Shown here: positions 43,048 through 50,973 of the stretch, piece by piece
Position numbering within the stretch: position 1 is the first letter of the stretch
How the letters are laid out: every line of letters begins with the position of its first letter
NCBI GenBank assembly: GCA_021847605.1
Contig: JAJZQN010000031.1
Span: 1 to 50,973, forward strand
Length of the DNA: 50,973 nucleotides
Reading direction: 5' to 3'
Source: Pseudomonadota bacterium
GTDB taxonomy: Bacteria; Pseudomonadota; Alphaproteobacteria; Sphingomonadales; Sphingomonadaceae
Made by a program: the position numbers and the translations under genes
Notes under the pieces: model-generated
Told to the model about the DNA's origin: nothing
Seen by the model: only the letters and a program-made list of their open reading frames with translations
Databases searched by the model: none

Positions 43048-44022
43048 TCAGGCCGCTGCCCGCGCCGCAAGCCGGGCGTCGATCGCGTCCCAGATCATGC
43101 CGCCGCTGTCGATGCCATCGAACGCATCGATCGACACGATGCCGGTGGGCGACGTCACGTTGATTTCGGTCAGCCATTCGCCCCCGATCACGTCGATACC
43201 CACGAACAACAGGCCGCGCGCTTTCAGTTCCGGGCCAAGCGCAGCACAGATTTCGCGTTCCTTGTCGGTCAGTTCCGTCTTCGCCGCCGATCCGCCGACG
43301 GCCAGATTGGACCGGATTTCGCCCTTGCCGGGGATGCGATTGACCGCGCCCGCGACTTCGCCGTCGATCAGGACGATGCGCTTGTCGCCTTCCGCAACGC
43401 CGGGGATGAACGCCTGAACCATGAAGGGTTCGACCCATGATGCGTTGAACAGTTCCACCAGCGACGACAGGTTCGCCCCGTTCCTGCCGACATGGAACAC
43501 CGCCACGCCGCCATTGCCATAGAGCGGCTTCACCACGATTTCGCCATGCTCGGCGAGGAAGCTCTTCACCTCGGCCAGATCGCGGGTGATCATCGTCGGC
43601 GGCATGAAGCGCGCATAATCCAGCACGAACAGCTTTTCGGGCGCGTTGCGGACGCTGGCCGGATCATTGACCACCAGTGTTTCGGCCTGCACCCGCTCCA
43701 GCAAATGGGTGGCGGTGATGTAGCTGAGGTCGAATGGCGGATCCTGCCGCATCAGCACGACATCGACATCGCGGCCTAGGTCGATCATTTCCGGCTCGCC
43801 AAAGGCATAATGATCGCCAGCAACCTTCTGCACCTTCACCGGGCGCGCCTTGGCCAGCACGCGACCGTCGCGAAAGGTCAGGTCAGGTGCGAGATAATGA
43901 TAGAGCTTATGCCCCCGCGCCTGCGCCGCCAGCATGATGTGAAAGGTCGAATCGCCCCCGATCTTGATGCCCTCCATCGGGTCCATCTGCACAGCGACGG
44001 TCAGGGGATTGAGTTCGGTCAT
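43048..44022 (-). CDS. gshB: Glutathione synthetase
   Basis: The 324-residue ATP-grasp enzyme joins glycine to gamma-glutamylcysteine. Present are MDPMEGIKIGGDSTFHIML near the start, VLMRQDPPFDLSYITATHLLE near 90, KPLYGNGGVAVF near 162-173 for ATP binding, and GIDVIGGEWLTEINVTSPTG near 275-294 for metal and product binding. The order gshB, yraN, rsmI on one strand opposite an LpoA-like gene is a classic proteobacterial neighbourhood. Confidence 0.96.
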   Translation of the reverse strand: MTELNPLTVAVQMDPMEGIKIGGDSTFHIMLAAQARGHKLYHYLAPDLTFRDGRVLAKARPVKVQKVAGDHYAFGEPEMIDLGRDVDVVLMRQDPPFDLSYITATHLLERVQAETLVVNDPASVRNAPEKLFVLDYARFMPPTMITRDLAEVKSFLAEHGEIVVKPLYGNGGVAVFHVGRNGANLSSLVELFNASWVEPFMVQAFIPGVAEGDKRIVLIDGEVAGAVNRIPGKGEIRSNLAVGGSAAKTELTDKEREICAALGPELKARGLLFVGIDVIGGEWLTEINVTSPTGIVSIDAFDGIDSGGMIWDAIDARLAARAAA

Positions 44023-44045
44023 CCAGAAAACCCTTCTACAAAACG

Positions 44046-44149
44046 CCGTTCGTTTCGAGCGCAGTCGAGAAACGAGCCATAGCCAGCTTCAACGCGGCCA
44101 CGCGCAGTCTTTGCGCCAGCCGCTTCTCGACTTCGCTCGAAGCGAACGG
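44046..44149. repeat. REP-like palindrome, family A copy 3
   Basis: CCGTTCGTTTCGAGCGCAGT and ACTTCGCTCGAAGCGAACGG bracket a 64-bp centre, longer than in the other copies. It fills the gap between yraN and gshB. Confidence 0.88.
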
Positions 44150-44174
44150 AATGTGGTGCTGGAAGGAGTAACAA

Positions 44175-44528
44175 TCACCCCCCGTGCCAGACGTTGGCCA
44201 GATGGCGTGGCGGACGGCCCGGCGCAAGGAGGATCACGTCAATTCGCATGTCGTCGCCCGGTTTCGCGAGGTCATGCCATAACATCTCGGCAGCAGCGGC
44301 CACCCGCGCCAGTCGGCGTTCATCGATGGCCAGGTCAAGTTCCGCCGCGCTGCCCCGTGCCTTCACCTCGACAAAGGCGAGCATCGCACCGCGCCGGGCG
44401 ACCAAATCGACTTCCCCCGCCGGAGTGCGTAGGCGGCGGCCGACAATCTGCCACCCTTTCAGCCGCAGCCACCAGGCGGCAATGCGTTCGGCCTGACGCC
44501 CTCGCTTTTCCGCCTGTTGCCGCTTCAC
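44175..44528 (-). CDS. yraN: YraN family (UPF0102) nuclease-like protein
   Basis: The 117-residue protein has the restriction-endonuclease-like UPF0102 fold: GRQAERIAAWWLRLKGWQIVGRRLRTPAGEVDLVARRGAMLAFVEVKAR over residues 10-60, with E/D-EVK as the putative metal site. The role is thought to lie in DNA repair or recombination but is not settled. The start is a GTG at 44528 that overlaps the rsmI stop (GTGA), so it is translationally coupled to rsmI. Confidence 0.92.
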   Translation of the reverse strand: MKRQQAEKRGRQAERIAAWWLRLKGWQIVGRRLRTPAGEVDLVARRGAMLAFVEVKARGSAAELDLAIDERRLARVAAAAEMLWHDLAKPGDDMRIDVILLAPGRPPRHLANVWHGG

Positions 44529-45367
44529 CCCTTCAATTCCATGGCGCGGTCATAAAGCGTGCGGCGGTCCAGCCCCAGCTTCTTGGCGACTTCACCCGCC
44601 GCCTTCGACACCGGCAGGCGTGTCATCGCCTCCAGCAGGGCGGCGTCGGCATCCTCGGCGCTGGCGGGCGGCGCTTCGCCCGGTGGCCCGACCACGACCA
44701 CAATCTCTCCCTTGGGCGGCGCATCGGCATAGCGGGCGGACAAGGCGCTCAGGGTGCCGGTCGCCGTTTCCTCGAACGTCTTGCTGATCTCACGACTGAC
44801 CGCGGCTTCCCGGTCGCCCAGATGCGCGGCCATGGCCGACAGGCTTTCCGACAGGCGTGGGCCGCTCTCGTAGAAGACCAGCGTCGCGCGCAGTGCCGTG
44901 ACTTCTGCCAACACGTCGCCCCGCGCTTTCGCCTTGTTGGGCAGAAAGCCCATGAACAGGAAACGGTCGGTCGGCAGACCCGACAGCGTCAGCGCCGCAA
45001 TCGCCGCACTTGGCCCCGGCAGGGTCGTGATCTTGCGCCCTGCCGCCCGTGCATCGCGCACCAGCTTATACCCCGGATCGGAAATGAGCGGCGTTCCGGC
45101 GTCCGACAACAAGGCGACCGATTCGCTCGCCATCCGTTCGACCAGCCTTGCCCTGACCCCTTCTGCGCTATGATCATGATAGGGGACCATCGGGCGGTCG
45201 GAACCGGCATGGCGCAGCAAACGCGCGCTTACCCGTGTATCTTCCACGGCGACCACATCCGCCAGCCGCAGGATTTCGGCGGCGCGTGGCGTAAGGTCTC
45301 CGAGGTTGCCGATCGGCCCTGCGACGATGTAAAGCCCTGGCTCAAGCCCTGAATGCGTAGTTTCCAT
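44525..45367 (-). CDS. rsmI: 16S rRNA (cytidine-1402-2'-O)-methyltransferase
   Basis: The 280-residue enzyme of the tetrapyrrole-methylase fold modifies C1402 in the ribosomal P site. Family landmarks: IVAGPIGNLGDLTPRA near 14-29, VEDTRVSARLLRHAG near 39-53, LLSDAGTPLISDPGYKLV near 85-102 and LSGLPTDRFLFMGFLP near 127-142. ATG 45367 (METTHSG) fits, and the extension to 45439 runs into the divergent gene. It begins only 11 bp from the start of the divergent LpoA-like gene, so the promoters overlap. Confidence 0.95.
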   Translation of the reverse strand: METTHSGLEPGLYIVAGPIGNLGDLTPRAAEILRLADVVAVEDTRVSARLLRHAGSDRPMVPYHDHSAEGVRARLVERMASESVALLSDAGTPLISDPGYKLVRDARAAGRKITTLPGPSAAIAALTLSGLPTDRFLFMGFLPNKAKARGDVLAEVTALRATLVFYESGPRLSESLSAMAAHLGDREAAVSREISKTFEETATGTLSALSARYADAPPKGEIVVVVGPPGEAPPASAEDADAALLEAMTRLPVSKAAGEVAKKLGLDRRTLYDRAMELKG

Positions 45368-45378
45368 AAGGACGCCAG

Positions 45379-46584
45379 ATGACAGAGACGGATGCCCCAC
45401 GGCAAGCAGATGTGTTCGCCGCCATGAAACGGGGCGCACGTATCGCCTTCATGGGCGCTGCCCTTTTGCTGGCAGCCTGTCAGTCGATCGTGCCCAAAGG
45501 CCCGGCACCGACCACACCCACCGGTCCCACCCGGCCGACCGGACCGGAAGTGACCGAAGGCCTGCCGACCGATGCGACGCGCCACCGCGTCGCCCTGCTG
45601 GTGCCGATGAGCGGCCCCAATGCCGGGGTCGGCCAGTCAATCGCCAACGCCACCACGCTGGCGCTGCTCGATACAAAAACCGACAAGGTTCGCATCACTA
45701 CCTATGACACGGCGCTGGGCGCAGCGGCGGCGGCGAACCGGGCGCTGGCGGAGGGCAATCGCCTGATCCTCGGCCCGCTGCTGGCGGAGGATGCACGGGT
45801 GATCGGCCCGATCGCGGCAAAGGCCGGCGTCCCGGTTATCAGCTTCTCCAACGATAATGGCGTTGCGGGTAACGGCGTCTACATCATGGGCTATAACCCC
45901 AATCAGTCGATTGAGCGCGTCGTCGGTTTCGCCAAGGACAAAGGGCTGTCAAACTTCGCCGCCCTCGTTCCCCGTGGCACCTATGGCGAACGGGCCGGCA
46001 ATGCGATGCTGCGCGCCGTCGAGCAGGCCGGCGGCACCGTCGTTTCCATGCAGACCTTCGACCGCAGCCCCGCCTCCATCACCGCAGCGGTCAAGAAATT
46101 GCAGGCCTCGTCCAGCTATGACGCGCTGCTGATCGCGGACAGCGGCCGGGTGGCGTTGCAGGTCGCGCCCATCGTTCGCAAGAATGGCGGTGCGACGGCC
46201 CGCCTGCTCGGCACCGAATTATGGAATACGGAAGGGACGCTGGCATCCAGCCCGGTGTTGCGCGGCGCCTGGTTCGCCAGCGTATCGGATGGCCTCTACC
46301 GCCAGCTCGCGACCAAATATAAGGCACGTTATGGCACCACGCCTTTCCGCCTGTCTTCGCTGGGCTATGACTCGGTATTGCTGACGGTGCGGATTGCGCA
46401 ACAATGGAAACCGGGCAGCCCCTTCCCGGCCGCGCGCCTGCGCGATGCGGGTGGCTTTTCCGGTATCGACGGTGCCTTCCGCTTCAACCGCATGGGCGTG
46501 GCTGAACGGGCGCTGGAAGTATCCGAAGTGGGCGCCGGTGCGCTGAATATCGTCGATCCCGCGCCGCGCGGCTTCGGCGAGTAA
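45379..46584 (+). CDS. LpoA-like penicillin-binding protein activator, lipoprotein
   Basis: The 401-residue protein has a lipoprotein signal (FMGAALLLAAC, cysteine near residue 34 counted from ATG 45379), a Pro/Thr-rich linker (GPAPTTPTGPTRPTGP) and a periplasmic-binding-protein type 1 fold (VALLVPMSGPNAGVGQSI, then PVISFSNDNGVAGNGVY). Such proteins sit next to rsmI/yraN and activate class A PBPs in E. coli (LpoA). AAGGA at 45369-45373 supports ATG 45379. ATG 45424 would give a standard-length signal but has no ribosome binding site. In alphaproteobacteria the PBP link is inferred, not shown. Confidence 0.85.
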   Translation: MTETDAPRQADVFAAMKRGARIAFMGAALLLAACQSIVPKGPAPTTPTGPTRPTGPEVTEGLPTDATRHRVALLVPMSGPNAGVGQSIANATTLALLDTKTDKVRITTYDTALGAAAAANRALAEGNRLILGPLLAEDARVIGPIAAKAGVPVISFSNDNGVAGNGVYIMGYNPNQSIERVVGFAKDKGLSNFAALVPRGTYGERAGNAMLRAVEQAGGTVVSMQTFDRSPASITAAVKKLQASSSYDALLIADSGRVALQVAPIVRKNGGATARLLGTELWNTEGTLASSPVLRGAWFASVSDGLYRQLATKYKARYGTTPFRLSSLGYDSVLLTVRIAQQWKPGSPFPAARLRDAGGFSGIDGAFRFNRMGVAERALEVSEVGAGALNIVDPAPRGFGE

Positions 46585-46589
46585 GAAAC

Positions 46590-46623
46590 GGGCCGGGCGG
46601 ATCCACGCCCGGCCCTTCTTTTT
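46590..46623 (+). terminator. Intrinsic terminator after the LpoA-like gene
   Basis: A perfect 10-bp stem, GGGCCGGGCG (46590-46599) and CGCCCGGCCC (46606-46615), is followed by TTCTTTTT. It separates the gene from convergent folP and may serve both. Confidence 0.92.
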
Positions 46624-47742
46624 CTAAACGGCGCTCAGCCCCGCGTCGGCGAGGCCGCGCCACAGATGCAGCGCCTGCACGCTTTCCTTCACATCATGGA
46701 CGCGCACCATCTGCGCCCCCAATTCTGCGGCGCGGAAAGCCAGCGCGACCGAACCGCCCAGACGCTCCGGCGCCGGAGCCTCGTTCGACAGCGCGCCAAT
46801 CAGTCGCTTGCGACTGCCAGCAAAAAGCAGCGGCACGCCCAGCCCCTGAAAAGTGGCAAGGCCATTCACCAGCGCCAGATTATCGGCCAGCGACTTACCG
46901 AAGCCGAGGCCCGGATCAACCATGATCTTTTCGCGCGCGATGCCGGCGGCCTCTGCAACCGCAATCCGTTCCTCCAGATGGTCGAACACATCGGCGACGA
47001 CATCGCCATAGCCGGCCGGATTGTCATGCGGATCTTCACCGGCCGATGGAGCGTGCATCAGGATGACCGGACATCCCGCCTTGGCCACCACCTCCAGGCT
47101 GCGGGGATCGTGACGCAGGGCGCTGACGTCGTTCATGATATGCGCCCCGGCGGCCAGCGCCGCCTCCATCACCGCCGCCTTGCGGGTATCGACCGACAGG
47201 CACACGCCAGCGGCCGCCAGACGTTCGATCACCGGGACGATGCGGGCGATTTCGTCGCCTTCCCATATTTTGGGCGCACGGGGGCGGGTGGATTCGCCAC
47301 CAATGTCGATCAGCGCCGCACCGGCCGCCGCCATGGCGAACCCGGCATCCGCCGCCGCCTGTGGATCGCCGACATGCTTGCCGCCGTCGGAAAAGCTGTC
47401 AGGCGTGATGTTCAGGATCGCCATGACCTGCGGCGCGTCGAAGCGGATGGTCCGCTCCCCCAGCGCCAGTGGCAGACGAGGCGTGGAAATGGCAGCGGCC
47501 AGCCGATGCGCCCGCTCCGCCAGAATATCGGGCAGAGCCGCCACGGTGTCGGCGAATTCGGCTACCGGGACGATGGTACGCACCAGCCGGGTCGAACCGG
47601 CCAGCGCCGTCAATTCATAGCCCTGAAACCAGAGTAGCCCGTTCGCCATCCGGGCGACCGACCCATCGGACAGGCCGATCGGGGTCGGCACGAACCAGAT
47701 GGGCTTCAAATACAGGCGGGCGCTGGCCGGGAGGTTCATCAT
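46624..47742 (-). CDS. folP: Dihydropteroate synthase
   Basis: The 372-residue TIM-barrel enzyme joins p-aminobenzoate to dihydropterin pyrophosphate in folate synthesis. MAILNITPDSFSDGGKH near 109-125, LIDIGGESTRPRAP near 145-158, LSVDTRKAAVMEA near 183-195 and VDPGLGFGKSLADN near 274-287 are the pterin- and phosphate-binding blocks. About 95 extra N-terminal residues precede the barrel, a feature of several alphaproteobacterial forms. It follows ccrM on the same strand with a family A repeat between them. Confidence 0.95.
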   Translation of the reverse strand: MMNLPASARLYLKPIWFVPTPIGLSDGSVARMANGLLWFQGYELTALAGSTRLVRTIVPVAEFADTVAALPDILAERAHRLAAAISTPRLPLALGERTIRFDAPQVMAILNITPDSFSDGGKHVGDPQAAADAGFAMAAAGAALIDIGGESTRPRAPKIWEGDEIARIVPVIERLAAAGVCLSVDTRKAAVMEAALAAGAHIMNDVSALRHDPRSLEVVAKAGCPVILMHAPSAGEDPHDNPAGYGDVVADVFDHLEERIAVAEAAGIAREKIMVDPGLGFGKSLADNLALVNGLATFQGLGVPLLFAGSRKRLIGALSNEAPAPERLGGSVALAFRAAELGAQMVRVHDVKESVQALHLWRGLADAGLSAV

Positions 47743-47755
47743 ATCGTCCCCTTAG

Positions 47756-47818
47756 CCGTTCGCTTCGAGCGAAGTCGAGAAGCCCTGTCCGTTTCTCGAC
47801 TTCGCTCGAAACGAACGG
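47756..47818. repeat. REP-like palindrome, family A copy 4
   Basis: CCGTTCGCTTCGAGCGAAGT and ACTTCGCTCGAAACGAACGG pair with one mismatch around a 23-bp centre. It lies between ccrM and folP. Confidence 0.9.
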
Positions 47819-47824
47819 AGAATA

Positions 47825-49153
<1,329 letters not shown>

Positions 49154-49218
49154 AGCGCTTGCCGCGACGGCAGTTTTTTTGGTTAACGCGCCAAAATGCC
49201 GGTTTTTCGCATCGGAAT

Positions 49219-49248
49219 TTGACCTTTCCATAACCTATTGATTATGAA
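49219..49248 (+). promoter_or_regulatory. Promoter of the ArsR gene, likely leaderless
   Basis: TTGACC (49219-49224) and TATGAA (49243-49248) are 18 nt apart. The ATG at 49255 lies 6 nt after the -10, so transcription would start at or beside the start codon. Confidence 0.6.
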
Positions 49249-49254
49249 TTCCGC

Positions 49255-49593
49255 ATGACAAGGACGATCGTGAATCAGAATCAGGACCAGGTAACGGACG
49301 CACAGTTCAAAGCGTTGTCCGATGGAACCCGCCGCGCCCTGCTTGAATATCTGGTGCGGGAGGGCGAACGCAGCGTCCATGCGCTGACCGCCATATCCGG
49401 CGTATCGCAACCCATGGTGTCGCGCCACATGGCCAAGCTGAAACAGGCGGGTCTGGTCACGATGCGCCGGGCCGGACGCGAAACCCATTATGCCGCCCGG
49501 GCCAAGGGCATGGCCCCGCTGGTGCAATGGATGGCTCTTTACGGCGCACTATGGTCGCAACGCTTCACGGCGCTGGAACGGCTGGGCGGTTGA
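49255..49593 (+). CDS. ArsR family transcriptional regulator
   Basis: The 112-residue protein has one winged helix: FKALSDGTRRALLEYLVREGERSVHALTAISGVSQPMVSRHMAKLKQAGLV over residues 18-68, then the beta hairpin and a C-terminal helix. No CxC metal-binding pair (ELCVCDL) is present, so it is not a classical metal sensor; it belongs to the SdpR-like group. No ribosome binding site precedes the ATG. It is divergent from ccrM, sharing the GANTC-rich region. Confidence 0.88.
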   Translation: MTRTIVNQNQDQVTDAQFKALSDGTRRALLEYLVREGERSVHALTAISGVSQPMVSRHMAKLKQAGLVTMRRAGRETHYAARAKGMAPLVQWMALYGALWSQRFTALERLGG

Positions 49594-49612
49594 TTCGGCA
49601 ACACAATCCAGG

Positions 49613-49627
49613 TTGACGTATCGTCAA
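49613..49627. promoter_or_regulatory. Palindromic operator candidate before the TetR-type gene
   Basis: TTGACG-TAT-CGTCAA is a perfect 6-bp inverted repeat. It is 20 bp after the ArsR stop and about 350 bp before the TetR/BetI-like gene. TTGACG could also be a -35 box. Its binder is unknown. Confidence 0.4.
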
Positions 49628-49852
49628 GTTGGACGGGTTTTTGCTATAAATCAGAACGTTGCCTTTCTCTGACAGGCCCGAAATTCACGACATAGGCGCG
49701 GGCGCGCTCGCTCGCGCGTAAGCGGGATGGAAGAGATTGACGCTAACAAAGACCCGACCCACCTAGGGCAGTTGTAAACCCGTAGGACAGCGAGATTTGC
49801 GCTGAAGAGCCAAGTGTAGGGCGGCTTTTGTCCGGACTGTGGCGCCAGAAGC

Positions 49853-49972
49853 ATGGGAGACAAGGAAAATGCCAAATCCACCGCCCTTACCGCTTATTCG
49901 CTGACCTTATGGGGCATCCTGCCCCTTGCCAGTGCGGTGCAAAGCGCGCAGATCGCCGGCGGGGGACTATGA
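49853..49972 (+). CDS. Possible 39-residue peptide coupled to the TetR-type gene
   Basis: The frame starts MGDKENAKSTALTAYS and has a hydrophobic centre (LTLWGILPLASAV). Its TGA at 49970-49972 overlaps the ATG at 49972 as TGATG. The ribosome binding site is weak. It could be a real small membrane peptide, a leader peptide, or a chance frame. Confidence 0.4.
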   Translation: MGDKENAKSTALTAYSLTLWGILPLASAVQSAQIAGGGL

Positions 49973-50610
49973 TGGATTATGGCATGAACCAGCGCGCCAA
50001 GGCGCGGACAAGAGCGCGATTTGTGCGAGAAGCGCCCGATGTACGGCGGCAGGCGATGATCGATGCGACGGCGCGGTGTCTGGCGGAAAAGGGCGTAGGT
50101 GGCACTTCGGTTCGCGCTATCTGCGCGCGCGCGGGCGTTTCGTCGGGCTTGCTGACCCATTATTTCGATGGCGTGGATGCGTTGATCCTCGCGACCTATC
50201 ATGACGTCGGCAGCAGGGTGTCGGCGGCGGTGGACGCAGCGATCGAAGCAGCGGGCGATGATCCGTGCGACCGGCTGCGCGCCTGTCTTCAGGCCAATTT
50301 CCTGAAGCCGATCCTAGACCCCGACCTGCTCGCCACATGGATCGCCTTTTGGAGTCTGGTCAAAACCGACCCCGGCATCGCCGCTGTCCATGCCGAAGTG
50401 TATGGCGGGACACGCGCCCATCTGGAAAGCCTGTTGCGCGCCGCCGCCCCGGCGATGGACGCAGCCCGCGCCCGCATCGCAGCGATCAGCCTGACCGCGC
50501 TGGTCGACGGATTATGGCTGGAACTCTGCCTCGACAGCTCCACTTTTTCACCGGCGGAAGCGCAGGCGATGGTGGAAGCGGCGATGATGCAGGCGCTGGG
50601 GGTGGATTGA
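49969..50610 (+). CDS. TetR/BetI-like transcriptional repressor
   Basis: The 213-residue protein has a TetR helix-turn-helix (RRQAMIDATARCLAEKGVGGTSVRAICARAGVSSGLLTHYF near 26-67) and a BetI-like C-terminal domain (LATWIAFWSLVKTDPGIAAVHAEVYG and LTALVDGLWLELCLDSSTFSPAEA), which in BetI binds choline. No bet genes are in the window, so its regulon is unknown. ATG 49969 follows GGGGGA; ATG 49972, one codon later, overlaps the stop of the small upstream frame. Confidence 0.88.
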   Translation: MMDYGMNQRAKARTRARFVREAPDVRRQAMIDATARCLAEKGVGGTSVRAICARAGVSSGLLTHYFDGVDALILATYHDVGSRVSAAVDAAIEAAGDDPCDRLRACLQANFLKPILDPDLLATWIAFWSLVKTDPGIAAVHAEVYGGTRAHLESLLRAAAPAMDAARARIAAISLTALVDGLWLELCLDSSTFSPAEAQAMVEAAMMQALGVD

Positions 50611-50859
50611 AAAGTTCGGATTTAGGCATGGTCGGGATTGAGTAAAAAATCGCCACCTCAATCGCTGTCATGCTGAACTTGTTTCAGCATCCATCCAGCC
50701 GCATAAACCATTGCTCAATTTGGAGAAATGGATCCTGAAACAAGTTCAGGATGACGTCGTACCCTATGGCTGACCATGGTCAGTCAACCATCGCTTACCC
50801 ACATCATGTACACCGCTTTCACGGACGGTGGAGAAAGAAAAGAGAACTAGGCTCAGGAC
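50611..50859. other. Gap between the TetR-type gene and the transposase remnant
   Basis: Apart from the family D repeat I see no gene here. The AG-rich stretch at about 50829-50850 may be close to the insertion-sequence end. Confidence 0.5.
50667..50756. repeat. REPIN-like repeat, family D copy 3
   Basis: TGCTGAA...TTCAGCA and TCCTGAA...TTCAGGA hairpins as in the copies at 30988 and 39407. Confidence 0.9.
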
Positions 50860-50973
50860 TCATTGATTGATCCAGAAGATGACGGTTGCGGCAATGCAGA
50901 TGGCTGACATGAAGGTGTGGGCGCAGCGGTCGTAACGGGTATGGATGCGTCGCCAGTCCTTGAGCCTGCCGAA
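50860..50973 (-). mobile_element. IS5-family transposase, 3' end (cut by window edge)
   Basis: The last 37 codons read FGRLKDWRRIHTRYDRCAHT and continue to a hydrophobic AICIAATVIFW and stop. This is the usual C-terminus of IS5-group DDE transposases, with the RxxYD arginine/tyrosine region and the hydrophobic tail. The rest lies beyond the window, so it is not possible to tell whether the element is intact. Confidence 0.85.

Noticed and set aside
43964..45352. 462-codon open frame on the plus strand
   Set aside because: Antisense to yraN and rsmI; low-complexity Arg/Pro-rich translation.

Overview
The window looks like a chromosomal segment of a sphingomonad alphaproteobacterium (Sphingobium/Sphingomonas type). 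This is inferred from high GC, a CcrM-type GANTC methyltransferase, a DUF1476 F1-ATPase inhibitor, a MetH split into two genes, a long isocitrate lyase with a divergent ScfR/RamB-type regulator, and several families of short palindromic intergenic repeats. No species can be fixed from sequence alone.

Region 1 (1-about 6,420) is a decayed prophage. It holds a broken Mor-like regulator, a coiled-coil protein, a Mu gpI-like head protease, a lambda G/GT-like tail chaperone pair, a tape measure protein split by a one-base deletion, and a second Mor-like regulator. A Mu-type protease with a lambda-type tail suggests a transposable siphophage that lost most head and tail genes. The tail chaperone pair carries a textbook -1 frameshift site: slippery GGGAAAC, a 5-nt spacer, then a 9-bp GC stem. 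Three imperfect repeats near 6,085-6,397 may be transposase-binding sites of the phage end.

Region 2 (6,650-19,050) is core metabolism. It has a DUF1476-bolA-grxD cluster for Fe-S and energy functions, leuC-orf37-leuD for leucine synthesis with an overlooked 37-aa membrane peptide coupled to both neighbours, a glutathione transferase, a DUF885 metallopeptidase, isocitrate lyase divergent from its likely regulator, a family 2 glycosyltransferase, a beta-helix protein and small secreted proteins.

Region 3 (19,125-24,945) is a methionine-cycle operon on the minus strand: a SahR-like ArsR-methyltransferase regulator, metF, the homocysteine-binding part of MetH and the rest of MetH. A perfect palindrome fills the spacer and -10 of the regulator's promoter, and the mRNA is probably leaderless.

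Region 4 (25,000-37,770) has two lipoproteins, a glycine-zipper protein, a phytase-like esterase, rpmB, tadA, a large membrane protein with a divergent GtrA protein, an AraC regulator divergent from an SDR enzyme, a LytS/LytTR two-component pair, an HxlR regulator and the RelA/SpoT stringent-response enzyme.

Region 5 (37,800-50,973) has rplJ-rplL behind an L10 leader that also contains a terminator-like hairpin, a ClC chloride transporter, xerC, dedA, gshB, yraN-rsmI divergent from an LpoA-like lipoprotein, folP, ccrM with six GANTC sites clustered upstream, an ArsR regulator, a TetR/BetI-like regulator and the 3' end of an IS5-family transposase cut by the window edge. No rRNA, tRNA or CRISPR array was recognised.
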